From Deuterostichococcus epilithicus (Eukaryota; Chlorophyta; Trebouxiophyceae; Prasiolales; Stichococcaceae): a stretch of DNA of 64,000 nucleotides. Each line of letters begins with the position of its first letter. The first letter of the stretch is position 1. The translations under genes were made by a program, and so were the position numbers. The stretch spans positions 2,604,001 to 2,668,000 of the forward strand of contig JAVTLE010000016.1 in assembly GCA_033439295.1 (NCBI GenBank). The letters run 5' to 3'. Shown in pieces: positions 44,901-57,800 of this stretch. The notes under the pieces were generated by a model, which saw only the letters and a program-made list of their open reading frames with translations, ran no database searches and was not told where the DNA came from.

Positions 44901-47900
44901 CCAGCGCCGACCGAGGCGCCGACCTCAGGGCCAACAGAAGCGCCAACTGAAGTGCCGACTTCAGAGCTGACCCCAGCGCCGACCAAGGCGCCAATCTCAG
45001 AGCCATCCCCAGCGCCAACGAAGGCGCCAACCTCGAAATCAATCCCAGCGCTGACCGAGGCGCCGACCTCAGGGCCAACAGAAGCGCCAACTGAAGTGCC
45101 GACTTCAGGGCCAGCATCAGAGCCAACAACGGCACCGACTGACGCGTCAATTGCCGAACCTACTGTAGTACCAAGCGGGGCACCCACTCCACAGCCTACA
45201 GCTTCACCCACCGACCAGCCGAGCATCGCGCCGACCTTTGTACCTACTTCATCTCCCACAGCCAAGCCGGCCACTGACCCGATGCAGCAACCGACAAGGG
45301 CACCCACACATCGGCCTGCAACGGTGCATTCCAATCGCCTGGCAGCGGGGGCCACATCGGCGCAGCGCACGGCTGGAGTGGAAGCGACGCCATCACCGGC
45401 ATTCCAGCCGACGGCGTCGGCGCGAGGGCACTCCGACCGCACCAGCAGGCAGACAGCCGGCTTCAAAGTCGCTGCTGAAGGTCTCACCTACACCATCGAG
45501 GGCTATGCTGCTGGCCATTTCCCAGGGTGGGACCAGGTGTGCTTCCTATCAGCCAGTGCATAAGGTTGAGCCAGCTGGTTTAAGTAATTTGCCGCAAGGC
45601 TGAGCCATGTCCATCGCATGGAGGCAGCCGTTGCCTGCCACGCAGATGGAGTGGTCACAAATTGCAACTTGCACGCGGCATCTGATGAAGCCCGGCATGT
45701 GAGCATTACATGATGACGTTGTTATGGCTATGCAGAAACATCGTTGCCAACAGGCACCATTGGTACCATTCCGATGCTGTCTCTGCAGGTCAAAGTGACG
45801 TTGTTCGACGCATCAGGCGCCGCCGTGTGGACAATCAGTAGCAATGGCAGTGCCACAACTGCCGGCCGCGGCCTGTATCTGCGTCGAACTCGGTCCCAGC
45901 AGCCAAAGCTGCCACCGCCGGCAGAGAGCACCCCTGCGCCCACCATCGCCCCCACGAAGGTTCCAACAGATGCGCCAACCATGCTGCTAGGCACTCCCTT
46001 CAGTCCGCTGCCACCGCCCCAACCATCGCTGTCACCGCCGCCTCCTCTGCCGACTTCGCCATCGCCACCGCCGCAGCCCCTCCTCCTTCGCCACCATTTC
46101 CGCCTCCACCATCGCCGCTGCCGCAGCCCTCACCGCCACCGCAGCCGCCTCCTCCATTGCTATCATCTCTGCCTCCACCATCGCCCCTGCCGCAGCCGCC
46201 ACCCAGCCAACCGCCGCCGCAGCTGCCTCCCCCAACACCGCAGCCTCCCCACCCTCACTGCCACCACCACAACCTCCGCCTTCACCACCGCCGCAGCCTC
46301 CACCACCCTCGCCACCACCACCACAACCCCCTCCTTCTCCGCCGCCGCAGCCGCCTCCGTTCCCACCCCCTCAACCTCCGCCGTCGCCACCGCCGCAGCC
46401 TCCACCACCCTCACCACCACCACCTACAACCTCCGCCGTCGCCACCGCCGCAGCCGCCTCCGTTCCTCCCCCTCAACCTCCTCCCTCGCCACCGCCGCAC
46501 CAGCCTCCGTTCCCTCCCCCAGAACCTCCTCCCTCGCCACCGCCGCAGCCGCCTCCGTTCCCTCCCCTCAACCTCCTCCCTCGCCACCGCCGCAGCCGCC
46601 TCCGTTCCCTCCCCTCAACCTCCGCCGTCGCCACCGCCGCAGCCGCCTCCGTTCCTCCCCCTCAACCTCCTCCCTCGCCACCGCCGCAGCCGCCTCCGTT
46701 CCCGCCCCTCAACCTCCTCCCTCGCCAGCGCCGCCGCCGCCTCCGTTCGCTACACCTCAACCTCCGCCGTCGCCACCGCCGCAGCCGCCTCCGTTCCCTC
46801 CCCCTCAACCTCCTCCCTCGCCACCGCCGCAGCCGCGTCCATCCCCTCCCCTCAACCTCCTCCCTCGCCACCACCGCAGCCGCCTCCATTCCCTCCCCCT
46901 CAACCTCCTCCCTCGCCACCGCCGCAGCCTCCGCCGTCCCCACCACCACAGCCACCGCCTCTCAGAGGTTTGCTCCTTGGACAATGCTGGTGCTGTGCAG
47001 TGCAGTCGCGGGGCCCTGCGCAAATCATTGTTGCATGCATTGCTGCGCTATGCTTGTTGCATTTGTCACCTGCAGCCAAGCCAAGCCAAGCCAGGCTTCT
47101 CCGGGTCGCAGACGGTGGCAGGCTCACAGCACCATGCCATCAGGCTGATACATGACCAATCTTGCAGGTGGGAGACGGCGGCTGATGGACGCCTCGCCTG
47201 CGGATGAAGTCGCCTCCTCACTAGCCCGCCGCCTGCAGCAGGTGGGGCTCGCGTGCCTCTGCAATGCAGCTGGGGAGCTACAGCTATAGTGAGGCATCGA
47301 TCCCAACAGGTCCTGTGTTAGGGCAAGCCTAATCAGTCCTAGGGGCTGGCGGTGTCTGCTACTACTGTTGTAACTGTCCCTGGGGTCCAGGGGCTGGCGG
47401 TTACCATTGTACTTAGAAGTATCAGCACGTCACTCGTTACAAGTCTTGTGTTGGGCGTGATGCAGGTACCCTGCTGACTCAATCTCGTTTTCTGTGCACA
47501 GGCTGCAGCTGCTGCGCCTCCCCCTCCGACAGTCCGCCCGACTGCCAACACTACAGCACCGGTGTGTCGTGGTTTCATGATCCTGGATTTGCAAATGCTG
47601 CATGATGCCTGTCGCGTCTCCTACATGTGCTCTAGGCTCGTCTAGGCTCGCCGTACAGCAGGCGGCATGAGAGTCGCCGGTCCTCCTGCTTCGCTTGATG
47701 TTGTTGGTGTCGTCCGGCCTTGCAGGACTTTCAGGCGGCCCAGCAGCTGGGCATTCCAGCAATCATCCCGGCAGGCCCGCACAAGTCGTATCTCGTGTTG
47801 ACAGCAGTCAACTCCTCGATGGGCGACTTCTCTGTGGTACAGCAACAGTCAACTCGAGCTCCCGCTGTTCTGCCCAGCCCTTTTGCGTGCATGACATCCC

Positions 47901-50900
47901 CTGGATGCTGCTTTCTTCCTGATATCAAGCGCGCGTGCATCCACCCGGCAATACATGCAAATGTGTATTTCGCTAGCTGCTGCCACCTCCACTTTCATTG
48001 TCAGATGCTCGAGGCTTTCGCCAGCTTGCATTCCGGAGATAGCAAATGCTGCCCCTGTACCCACAACATCGGTGTCAAGCAACAAACCACTTGCGTGCAC
48101 ACCGGCTCTTGCAGGTCACGAATGGGAGGGATCCAAACATGACCACGACCACACCGCCGGGCCCGGCCTCTTTGGTCAAAGGGCCTACACTCGCCGCTGC
48201 ACCGCCGGCCGGACCTTCAGAAGGACCGCAAAGCATCGCTGCCACCGTCATCGGCCAGAACAGTCTGAACTCTGTCAACGACCTGCTGGCCGTGTTCAGC
48301 AGCGGCGACACCAGCCGCTTCCTGAACAAGTGCGGGCGCTGGCTGCAACGTGCTGCAAAGCACTGCATGCGCGCGCACAACTTAATCATCAGCATCTTCA
48401 TTATGCGCTGCATGACCTCAAAGCCAGACTGAACGCCAGCAGGGGCAGATTTAAAGCAGGAAGGAGACGAAGATAGCAGGAAGGAGACGAAGATAGGATC
48501 GGCAGGCTGTGAGCCACGGCTCATGAGCCACGTGATGTGGCCGGTTTCACCTCTCCCTTGTCGCTGCTGCAGGGCCATCGAGATTGCATTTTGGGTTGCG
48601 GTACTGGCAGTGTCGTGCGTTGTGCTGCACGCCCTGCTGGTGCTGGTCTTCCGCTGCTTTCACCGACACCCGCCTGCAATCCTGGAGTTCCCACGACTGG
48701 AGCTCTTCATGCTGCTTTTCATGGTGACCATCTCCCTCTACATTCTTCGTGCATGCCATCGCCTGCTGCAGACAAACTCTGCAATCTCTGCTCGGCCGCC
48801 GCAATTTGTTTGTACAGAGGATGCCCGAAATTCTCGGTACCCGGCTGAGCTGAGCTGACACACCCTGGATCGTGAATGCAGGTTCAGCCGATCGCCCAAT
48901 GTGCCGCACGTACGCTATACACGCCACTGTACATATCTGCATCCCTGGCGCTGTATTGGGGACCTGCATGATTGGGAGGCTTGCATATGGGTAGCCTTGA
49001 AGCTGCCGCTACATTGTTGTCGTCCCTCTCAAAACGCCTGATATCGATACCGGTTCCACTCGCAGAGCTCATTGCGTCTGGCAGCCACGGCGCCATGATC
49101 GGTGGATGGTGAGTCGAGAGGGCAGAACGCGCTTCAGCCACAGACCATTCCATGTTTACATGCCTGTATTCTGCACACAAATATGCTGCTGCACTGTCTC
49201 CCCCCTGAGCCAGTTAACGGTCTTTTGAATCGCTGCAGCAACGAACGCTCGCGGGCAGCATTCCGGCGCCGCCAAGGGCCACTGCCTCACGCTGCTTACC
49301 TACTTTTGCCCCGCAGGTGCATCTTTGTGCTGGGAGTTCTGGCTTTCCTGACATTTGGCGCCTGGACGGTGTTCAGGTCGGTGCACCATCACAGCACGCG
49401 CAAGGCGCGCTGGGTGCTGCCCGCCATCGAAGACCCCAAGGTGTGTTTGTGGAGCCAAAACGGAGGACACGCCCAGCATCGCAACCCGCGGAGAGGTCGC
49501 GAGGCTGCAGGTTGCATGCGGCGTTCATGTGCCGCAGAGATGTGCCGCGGAGACGCCAGCGAATCCTGCGCCGTTGACCGCTGCGCCTAGGGTTTAGCGT
49601 GGGCTGAAATCGCCCAGCCCTCCTGCACCTCGCACGTTTGCAAACCATCACTGCGCAGCCAGCTGCTCACTGTTCATCCACGCGTTGCCGTGACGCCTTC
49701 AGGGCCGTTAAGGCTCCATGCGGCCTGGACACCGTTCAACAGCCCAGCAAGTTTCCCGAACACACATCCTGCACCTGACTCACTGTGCTGTGGTTGGCTT
49801 GCGCAGCCGGACCCCGGCCGCTTTGGCAAGCTGTGGGAGCGCTGCATTGTGCGTCCGTTCAGTGGCAAGCCTTACCCCGAGGCAGAATGGCTGCACGTGG
49901 ACGAGCACAAGCACCTGCGTTTCCTCGAGCGCCATGGCGCCCTCTTCGAAGACAACAAAGGCAAGCTTGCACTGGAAGTCCGCCGGCAGTCTTTAGGTGT
50001 GCCGCACAGCTGGCAGCAGGGAAGGAACTCATGAATTCAAAACTGTTTGCTTCCAGGAAGTGACTCCACAGACAGCCTCATCTCTCGGGTCAGCGCCGGG
50101 TCCGCCCCGGCAACGCACAGCACTGCGAAGGCTCAGAGCATCAGGGGACATGTGCACAGAATGCAAACCCTGAACCTAAATCCGGACGCGTGCAGGCCCG
50201 CCCTACCGGTACGTGGTAGCGAGCGAGGACGGCACGCCCCGCTCCGGGTCTTCGTTCTCTGACGACCCCAAGCTGGCCGTTGCCGCCCAGGTGGGCTTCC
50301 AGCCGCTCATCCAGGATGGTTTCGCATTCCGGGATGGTGCCCGCCCGGGCACGCTGTGCGTCAGGGTGTCCAAAACCCGGGAAGGAAACTGAGGCTTTGA
50401 TTGGCTCTGCGCGGGGACTGGGCTCTCCAGACACAGTATCTGCAGGGTTTTTGCGATTGAAACTTGAAGCCGAGGTGCACTGTTGCGGCTGCCGCAGGAG
50501 TCTGCGCACACCGCCCGGCCGGCCGCGCAGCCGGACTTCGCCGCCATGACTGACAGCCAGCGCCACGAGTACCTTCAGCACTATGGCTCGCAGGTGGGGC
50601 GTTTCCAAGGCGCCCCATGCGGTCGTGCTGACCTGCCTTGAATGCCTGATGGAGCAGTCGTCTGCAGCTGCTGGATGAAGGACAGTGCTCAGTCACAGAA
50701 TCTCAGACAAACCGTCGCCGAACGATGTATCGGCACAGCCCCATCGAATGTAGCTCAGAGTATGGCAATGCGTCAGAGCGGGGTGTCCTCACCACGTCTT
50801 CAAGAGGTACATTCTTCGGAACGACAGCAACTGATAACCGCGACTTGCACTGCAGGGGAGCGCTGTCCCCACCGCCCTGACCACCGCCATCCACAACTCG

Positions 50901-53866
50901 GCGAGGAGCGCCGGCACAGCATCCGTTGCAGGCGGCTCAGCAAAGGGGCCGGGCAGCACCGCAGCCGGCAGCGCGCGCGGTGGCGCCGCAGGCGCTTCAC
51001 CCCCTAGCGCCCTGCCAGCTGCCGCCACCACGCCGGCGCCGTCCGTGCATGGAGCCGGCGGCAGCGCGGCCAACGCCTCGGCACGGTCCACGGCGACGGC
51101 CGACCCGACGGCCGTCGCGCGGTCTGACGGCTCCGGCAGCAGCGCCGGGAGCGACCCGCTGCGCACGGCGCACCTGTTTGGCGGGGCCGCCGGGGGCGCG
51201 GCAGCAGGAAGCGCTTCCGCCACGGCGGGAAGCGCCAGGGGCGGCGCGGCGGCACCGACACACTCGCGGGGCGGCAAGTCGGTGCAGTCGCACGTGGGCA
51301 CTGCTGTCGATGGGTGAGCGCCAGGCAGCGTCGCTCCCATGCACTGTTGCATGCACGTCCTGTGCAACAAGACGCGCTGCAGTCCCTCCACCAAGCCCGG
51401 CAGCTCGAGCACTGTCGCACACACGAGGTAGGCAGATCCAGCTGCGACTGCTTCAATTTCAGCAGTTGACCCATAACACCCGATGCAGTGTCGGGGTTTT
51501 CACTTCTGTTGTCTTCTGTATCGACCGGTCCCCAGGGCCGAATCACCAGCCGACCAGGCAGAGTTGCTTCAGTCGAAAGAGCACAATGCACCCCGAAGCA
51601 GCAGCTGCTGTGCTGAACAACCGTCGTTCCACCTCGCAGCGGCACATTGGAACTGGTGCCCGGGCGGCCGGTGGCCACTCTGTGCGGCGTGCCGCTGGGC
51701 TGGGACGAGCTGCGGACGTACTCGACGCTGCTGTGGGTGCTGCGCACCGTCATCGTCGGCTACGTCATCATATCCCTGTCCACCAAGGGCGGCTTTGGCC
51801 CGGTGCGCATGGCCATCTGGGCTCGAGAGATTCTTGTGCTCTGTCAAATTCCCTGCAACCTCGAAGTCAGAAGCCATGCCGTCCCGGGGGAGTTTGTAGC
51901 ACGTTGCAGATGACTGCCAGATATCGGCCCCTCCGAAACCCTATGCACAATGGAGTAGGCTGGCACATCCGATGTCAAGCCCTGCTGTCCAGAAACGTGG
52001 TAACGAATAGTAACGCATTGCACATCAGGGTTTTCAGGCGCCCTGCGGCGCGCCGGCAGGCTGGCCTTGTGTAAATAATTTGACTTCTGAAAGACAACCT
52101 GTGCATTTTGCATCACTTCAAGTGTGCCCTTCGCAGGTGGTGCTGGTGGTCATCGTCGCACTGCTTTGGCTGTCCTACAGTCGACTACTGCTGCCCATGC
52201 GTGACCGCCTGGAGCAGGTGATCTGCCATTCAGTTCCCCTACCCTCCTTCCTTCCCTGTCGATGCAAGCACAAGCTCCCGAAGCAGCCTGATGTAACTGG
52301 GGCTGTGTCCCCGATGGCTTTGCCGCCCACGATCAATTGAAGCCAGCCAAGATGAGCTGCGCAAATGGCAACCAGACCTGGCTGTGACTGTGCTCTGTTG
52401 CAGCCCCAGGTTCGCAGTCGATGAGACCGGACTTCCTGCCAGTTCTGGCTATCGCCACGGCCAGCAGACTGCCGCCAGATGCCGGCTGTATGATCGCCGG
52501 CGGGGCTGAACTCCACCTCGGGTGTGCTCACCATTGCAGGGTATTGAGGTGTTTGCCGCCATCGGCGACACGATCACCTTCGTCTGCGCGCTGGCGCTGC
52601 TGGCGCTGCCGACGTCGAGCGTCGAGTACAACCTCGTCATCGGCCAGCTGATGATCGCCTCCCAGGTGGCGCCCCGTTCTTGTCCAACACCACCCGTTGT
52701 CGTGCTGTTTCCATCCTGCTCACAAACGACAAGCGCAACTTCACCTGCGATGCATGTGCTTGATGGCGCCGAGGCTTTGTCGTCTGACTCCAAACACACG
52801 AATGACAGCCTGCCTGTGATTCACATAATGCCCACGCACATGCGCATCTTCCTGAGGCTGCTGAAGCAGATTGGCTTGATCCGAGCACTTCCCCTCCTTG
52901 CTTCAGGGAGCGGCCATCTGGCTGGCCATCATCACCCGGCCCATCACCTGGTGGCCCGTCATCAAGCTGCACATCGCGCCCCGCCTGCGGGTGCTGTTCG
53001 TTGGCTCCAGCATCGTGCAAGTCGGCGGCCTCTCGCCGTCAGGCCGCGCGCACGGCAGTGGACACCCATCAGCCGCCGCCGGCGGGTCCGCAGCCGCCGC
53101 CGGCGGGTCCGGCCCTGGCAGCGGCGCCGGTGCCAGCGCTGGCAGCAAGGGCGGCAGCAAGGTCCTGGGACTTTCGGCTTCCGGCTTCCTGGCCCTCGCG
53201 GCCGCCAGCAACGGCACCCGTCGCGGCAGCACGACGCCCGGCACGCCTGCCGCGGCCAGCGCCACTGCCAGCCGCGCCTCAAAGCGCCGCAGCAGCGGCG
53301 GCAGTGGCGGCGGCTCGGCCACTGGCAGCCAGGCCGGCGCTGGCAGCCAGGCTGGCGGCGGGGGTTCGGCCCGCAGCAGCGGCGGCAACGGCAGCGGCTC
53401 GGCCACTGGCAGCCAGGCCGGCGCTGGCAGCCAGGCTGGCGGCAGGGGTTCGGCCCGCAGCAGCGTCGGCTTGAGCCCCCTGGCCCCGGCGGCTGCAAGC
53501 CCCTTCGCCCTGTCGCAGCCAGACGCTTCGGCTGCCGCTGCATCGCTCTTCCTGGATGCAGAGCCCAGGAACAGCGGCACAGGTGGTGCCGCGACGGGCA
53601 ATGCCAGGGCCGCGGCTCGGAGCGCGTGGCCGTCCTTCATGCGGCGGGGCGTCTCCTTCTTCGACCGGCAGGTCAGCGGCGATGCCGATGCGGACGGTAG
53701 CCCACAAGGAGCCGCTGGCGCGAGCTTGGCGTCGACACCGCCGCTGCAGCGCCGCGGAAGCATCAGCAATGTCATTACGGCAGTGGCCGGCCGCCGTGGC
53801 AGCCAAGGCAACGACAGCGGGCTGCCCGTTTCCTCACCGCCACAAGGACCTGCTTCAGTGCCGTAA
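38983..53866 (+). CDS. Gene B: tandem paralogue of gene A
   Basis: Gene B follows gene A exon by exon. The N-terminal hydrophobic segment (VAALLPLMALLLAALPQAA) and ALDPKDAAGNELPVPGT are in exon 1 (ends 39765). Next come FRIDFGG (40141-40223), VDDVNEGIVYISAAVP (40488-40597), TM FSAFFLLAILILT (40974-41091), and TM LGIGILGAVLTAQTIYVSGY with QFGWWSGNI (41.93-42.06 kb). Thr/Pro repeats and the TFAWQGGSVAVSLSATGA domain lie at 43.18-45.54 kb, and the Pro-rich exon at 45.79-46.97 kb. The membrane core exons then appear: FRCFHRHPPAILEFPRLEL (48.57-48.72 kb), CIFVLGVLAFLTFGAW (49.32 kb), TLLWVLRTVIVGYVIISL (51.7 kb), VVLVVIVALLWLSYSRLLLP (52.1 kb), GIEVFAAIGDTITFVCAL (52.5 kb), and IWLAIITRPITWWPVI (52.9 kb). 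The tail ends at TAA 53864-53866. B lacks most of the ectodomain block that A encodes at 28.8-30.2 kb. The start is doubtful: 38983 is the only in-frame ATG well upstream, and A's signal-peptide Met has no counterpart. Confidence 0.75.
43180..45330 (+). repeat. Thr/Pro-rich coding repeats of gene B
   Basis: Near the start a 30-base-scale unit encodes STVAPSNMPTATTVAPSNVP-type repeats (43.21-43.35 kb). Then come PTPTVQPTAAPT units (44.03-44.19 kb). After the TFAWQG domain come PTSEPTPAPTEA-type 12-residue units (44.67-45.12 kb). One ambiguous base lies near 44.157 kb. Confidence 0.8.
46010..46965 (+). repeat. Pro-rich tract of gene B
   Basis: The DNA encodes PPPSPPPQPPP runs, but the Pro frame switches several times, so no single frame is Pro-rich throughout. 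It ends in PPPLRGLLLGQ, the counterpart of LNQGALVGQ in gene A. Confidence 0.75.
48456..48495. repeat. Two perfect 20-base tandem copies
   Basis: The unit gcaggaaggagacgaagata is repeated directly twice within an intron of gene B. Confidence 0.9.
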
Positions 53867-54156
53867 CACGCTGAATGGTGGTTTCAAACCCTGATTAGCA
53901 CTAGTCTGCGCTGACAAATGCAGGCTAGGGGCTCCATGGATTGCAGCGTTGCTCCGAGGGGATTGCAGCAGCAGTGGGGGCAGTGTTTTCAGCCATCGGC
54001 GCTTGTGGAATTGTAGAACGTGTCAGGAACTAGCAGCCGCCATCAGGAACCCGCTGTTATGCATTTCAAACTTGTTCGAGCAAGCGTCGCATTGGTGAGT
54101 TGAGTATTTGGCTGGATGTTCCATTATTGGCAGGATGAACAGCACGTGCGTAGCAC

Positions 54157-54168
54157 TGTAATCTGTAA
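54157..54168 (+). terminator. Two candidate TGTAA poly(A) signals for gene B
   Basis: TGTAA occurs at 54157-54161 and 54164-54168, about 290 bases after the stop codon of gene B. Confidence 0.4.
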
Positions 54169-54306
54169 CAACCAACTTGATATATTAATAGAAGAGATGC
54201 CACTGTACCAATGTAAGTGCGCTTTGCGCCATGTCACATTTCACAAGATTTGATGTGGGATGTGGCCGCCTCACTTGAGGCACGCGTTACGCGGCTTCAT
54301 CCAAAA

Positions 54307-54311
54307 TTACA
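54307..54311 (-). terminator. Candidate TGTAA poly(A) signal for gene C
   Basis: TTACA on the plus strand reads TGTAA on the minus strand, about 540 bases after the stop codon of gene C. The distance is long, so this is tentative. Confidence 0.25.
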
Positions 54312-54852
54312 TCATCAATGTCGCATAGAGCAATCCTCCTAAATGAAACCACAACTTGGATGTTTCGATGCTAGGATACTAACGACCAAGGAAGTAAATG
54401 GCACAACAGGCTGCCCGTTGCGGCAACGACGGTCACTCTGCTTGCCGCAGAAGTAAACGAACTTACTGGGCACCCATGAAGGTTTCCAGCCGCAGAAGCC
54501 CACATCTTCATACTGAATCTTCTTGATCTTCTGTACGTCCGTGCAGGACTCATTCCGCACCGCTCTTGAGCTGTTGCTCAGCCCGGTGATGGCATTGGGC
54601 GGTGGAACTTCATGGCCCAGTGTTGGCGACGGCATCAGCGGGCAGATGATTGCCTTGCAGGTAGCCACAGGCTGGAGAAGCTGCCCCGCCTGTGCCCGCC
54701 CAGCTTCGTCACTCAGCTGCATTAGCTGGCCTCGGGCTACTCATGGGAGGCGCCAGCTCTTCTCTCGTGTTCGTTTTTCTGTGTGTGCCGTCTTTGCCGC
54801 CTCTTGCTGTCTCTGGAGGGGCGATACCGCCAGCAGCGCCACTGGCATCGCC

Positions 54853-57800
54853 TCAGCGGCCGCTGCCGGGCGCCTGGCGCCGCATGCCGCCCAGGCGCCC
54901 GCTGCGCATGCTGCTGCGCAGCCCAGTGTGCAAGCTGCCGAAAAAGCTGCCGCTGGCGGCGCCGCGGCCGGAGCCGTGGGTGGCGGCCTCTGATGACGGC
55001 GGCTCGCGGCCCGACGCTGCGCCGCTGGCGTCCCGCCTGACGGAGCGCCGCAGGAAAGCGCCGCCATTCAGGGCACCAGCGCCCATAAAGAAGATCTTCA
55101 GGCGCGGCCCCAAGCTCAGCCTGATGATGGGCCACCAGCCCCACGGCCGCGTGATGATGTACAGCCAGATTGCGCCGCCCTGCAGAAGGATTGAGTTTGA
55201 ACAGGCGTCAGGCGGACGGGCAGTGTACGCGGTGTGGGGGCATGTGTTCGAACCCACATCGATGGTGGAGGTGGTGGGCTGCTCTCGTCAGCGCCAAGGC
55301 ATGGCGTCAGACGGAATGCCAAGGCGTCCTCCGCTGCAGCTGCAGAGGCAGGTGCAGCTGCACTGTACCTGGCTGCAAGGTGCCAGCAAATGCAGCGCCC
55401 AAGTTCACCCACCATTGACGCAGCCATGAGGTAGCCTATGATGAGATTGTATTCGACACTGGAGACCGGCGACAGCACCAGCGCCAGCGCGCAGGTGAAG
55501 GTGACCACGTCACCGGCCGCCGCAAACATCTCGACGCCCTGCGACACGAGGCGGCAGGTGCAGCTGAGCCGGCCAGCAAGTAGAAGCTATTACAGACTGC
55601 GGTGACCTGCTGTCGTGCACTCTCAACTCCTCCGCAGCTGAGCATGCGAGGTAGGCGCAAGACAGCAGCCGAGTGCCCGACCACGACAGGCACGGCTCAA
55701 CGTCAAAGTCAGGCTTGGTCATTGCGGCAGCACACGATGCGCCGCGGACGCTGTGACGGGTGCAAAGTAGCAGCATCAGCCATGCAGCCGTCAGGCCAGA
55801 GTCCTGCAGCATGACAAACAGCAAACACGGCCTTTCCGATGCGGCACACCTGCTCGAGACGGTCGTTCATGGGCAGCAGCAGGCGGCTATACGTCAGCCA
55901 GAATGCCGCCAGCACGAGGATTGTAACAATCTGCGCAGCATCAAATCAGCATCATCCGTCTGCCGCCCTGCTTTGTGACCATCAGCGGCCTGGCTTTTCA
56001 TTGTCGCTTTTCACATTCAAGCAGGTTCAGAGGGCTATCAGGGGGCTTGCAGCAGTCCCACCCATCCAGCATGCATCCGAGTGTGACGCTGATTCTGATG
56101 CAGAGATTGGCTAGCGGTATGTTGACGGGGCGCACCCCGGCAATGCCGCCCTTTGTGGACAGTGAGACGAGAACGTATCCGACCACCATGGTCTTGCCCA
56201 CCCACAGCAGCGTCGCGTATGAGCGCAGCTCGCCAGCGCCGATCGGCACGCCGCGGCCGATGTAGAACAGCGGCCGCTCCGGCGCCAGCTGCAGGTCGCC
56301 AACCCTGATGGACAAGGGTTGGCAAAGCGGTCAGCAACTCGTCATTGCATCATCCTTCACAGGTCGCAGCTGAGGGAGCAGATGGGAGCAGAAGTGGCGA
56401 TGCGTTGCTGTGGTGCAAGACCAGCAACACTCGAGCCCAGTGCAGCTCTCAGGAGCGGCTTTGGTCACAAGGCGGCCCTCTTGATTGTGCACCAGGCATT
56501 GTTGATGGTCGTAGCTGCAAGCTGTACAACCCAGCCAAACGAGCGAGCCACAACGAACTGAAGCGCCAACGCTCAGCAAAGCTCACCCAATGCGCCCAAT
56601 AGCGTGCTGGCGGCGGCTGTCGTTCGTCTCGCCGCCGCGCACGTGCCGCTGCAAGCCAAGGATGTGCGCCGTGCGAAGCAACTGTGGGCCGTCCCCGGTG
56701 GGATCACCCATGACATCTGACTCTGCTGGCTGCACGGTGGGTGGCGGATCCTCTCGACCCTGCAGTGCATGCCAGAGTAGTGGCATCCTTGCGGGGCAGG
56801 CATCGCACAGGCAGGACGCTCTGCAAATCCTACAGCAGGTGCGTGCTGCCCGCAGAGTCCGAGCAGGTTGTGAGGTTTGGGTTGAAAGTAGCTGGAGTTG
56901 GGGGCAGCAGTCTGGCGGCAATCAAGCGCAGGGCGACTGGCGCACCTCGGACTGCATCCAGGCCCGCTCCCGCTGCTCGGCTGCACTCATGTTGCTTGCC
57001 ACGGACGCGCCTGCGAAACTGACGCCCCGCTGCCACCGCGAGCTGTGCAGGGACTCTCGCGCTGCCAGGTCGGCTTTGGGATCGTCACCCGAGGTCGAGG
57101 AGCGGTTGTTGCTGGCGTCAATGGCAGTGGTGCCCGCCTCGTCAGCCACCCTGAAGCGGTAGGGCGGCCCTGCAGGGGGGGCGCAAGACGCTGCTGAGGC
57201 GCACCTGGGGCAGACTCGCAAATGTCCTGGCCGACGCACTTGTTCGTTGTCGCATCGCCGCACAGCAGGGGGCAGAGGTCAGCTCTTTCAAGCCGCTGTC
57301 AGATCAGCAGTCTGACGGTGCAGGCTCCGCCTGCATATGACGCGAGAACCGGATCGTCAAGGGACTCGCAGCAGGGAGAGGCATGAAGCCGCGCAGTCAC
57401 CTTTGTTGTCCTCGAATAGTGTCCCATGGCGCTCCAGGAAGCGCAGGTGCTTGTGCTCGTCCACATGCATCCATTCCGCCTCCGGGTATGGCTTTCCGGC
57501 CACCGGCCGTATGACACAAACCTCCCACATCCGGCCGAACCAGCTTTGCCTCGGCTGCGGAGGCAGGACGAGAAGGAGCGGCTTTGAGTGGAACTCATGC
57601 AGACACATCCAATTGGCGGGATCCGTGGCTGTACTCAGGCAGTCGTTATAAACATGAGCGAAGGGTGCAAGAGCTTGCGTAAGGACATGCACCGCGCTGC
57701 AGCAGCTGACATGTCGCATCACAGCAGCTGCAGCGGTTGACAGCATGTGGATCTCTGCCAAAGCGCTTGCCCAGCGATGCGGCAATGCAATGGCACCCAT

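Larger units (their letters stand above)
53867..54852. other. Convergent 3' intergenic region between B and C
   Basis: Genes B (plus) and C (minus) end toward each other, so this stretch should hold both 3' UTRs. It is visibly more AT-rich than the genes. I see no ORF of interest. Confidence 0.5.
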
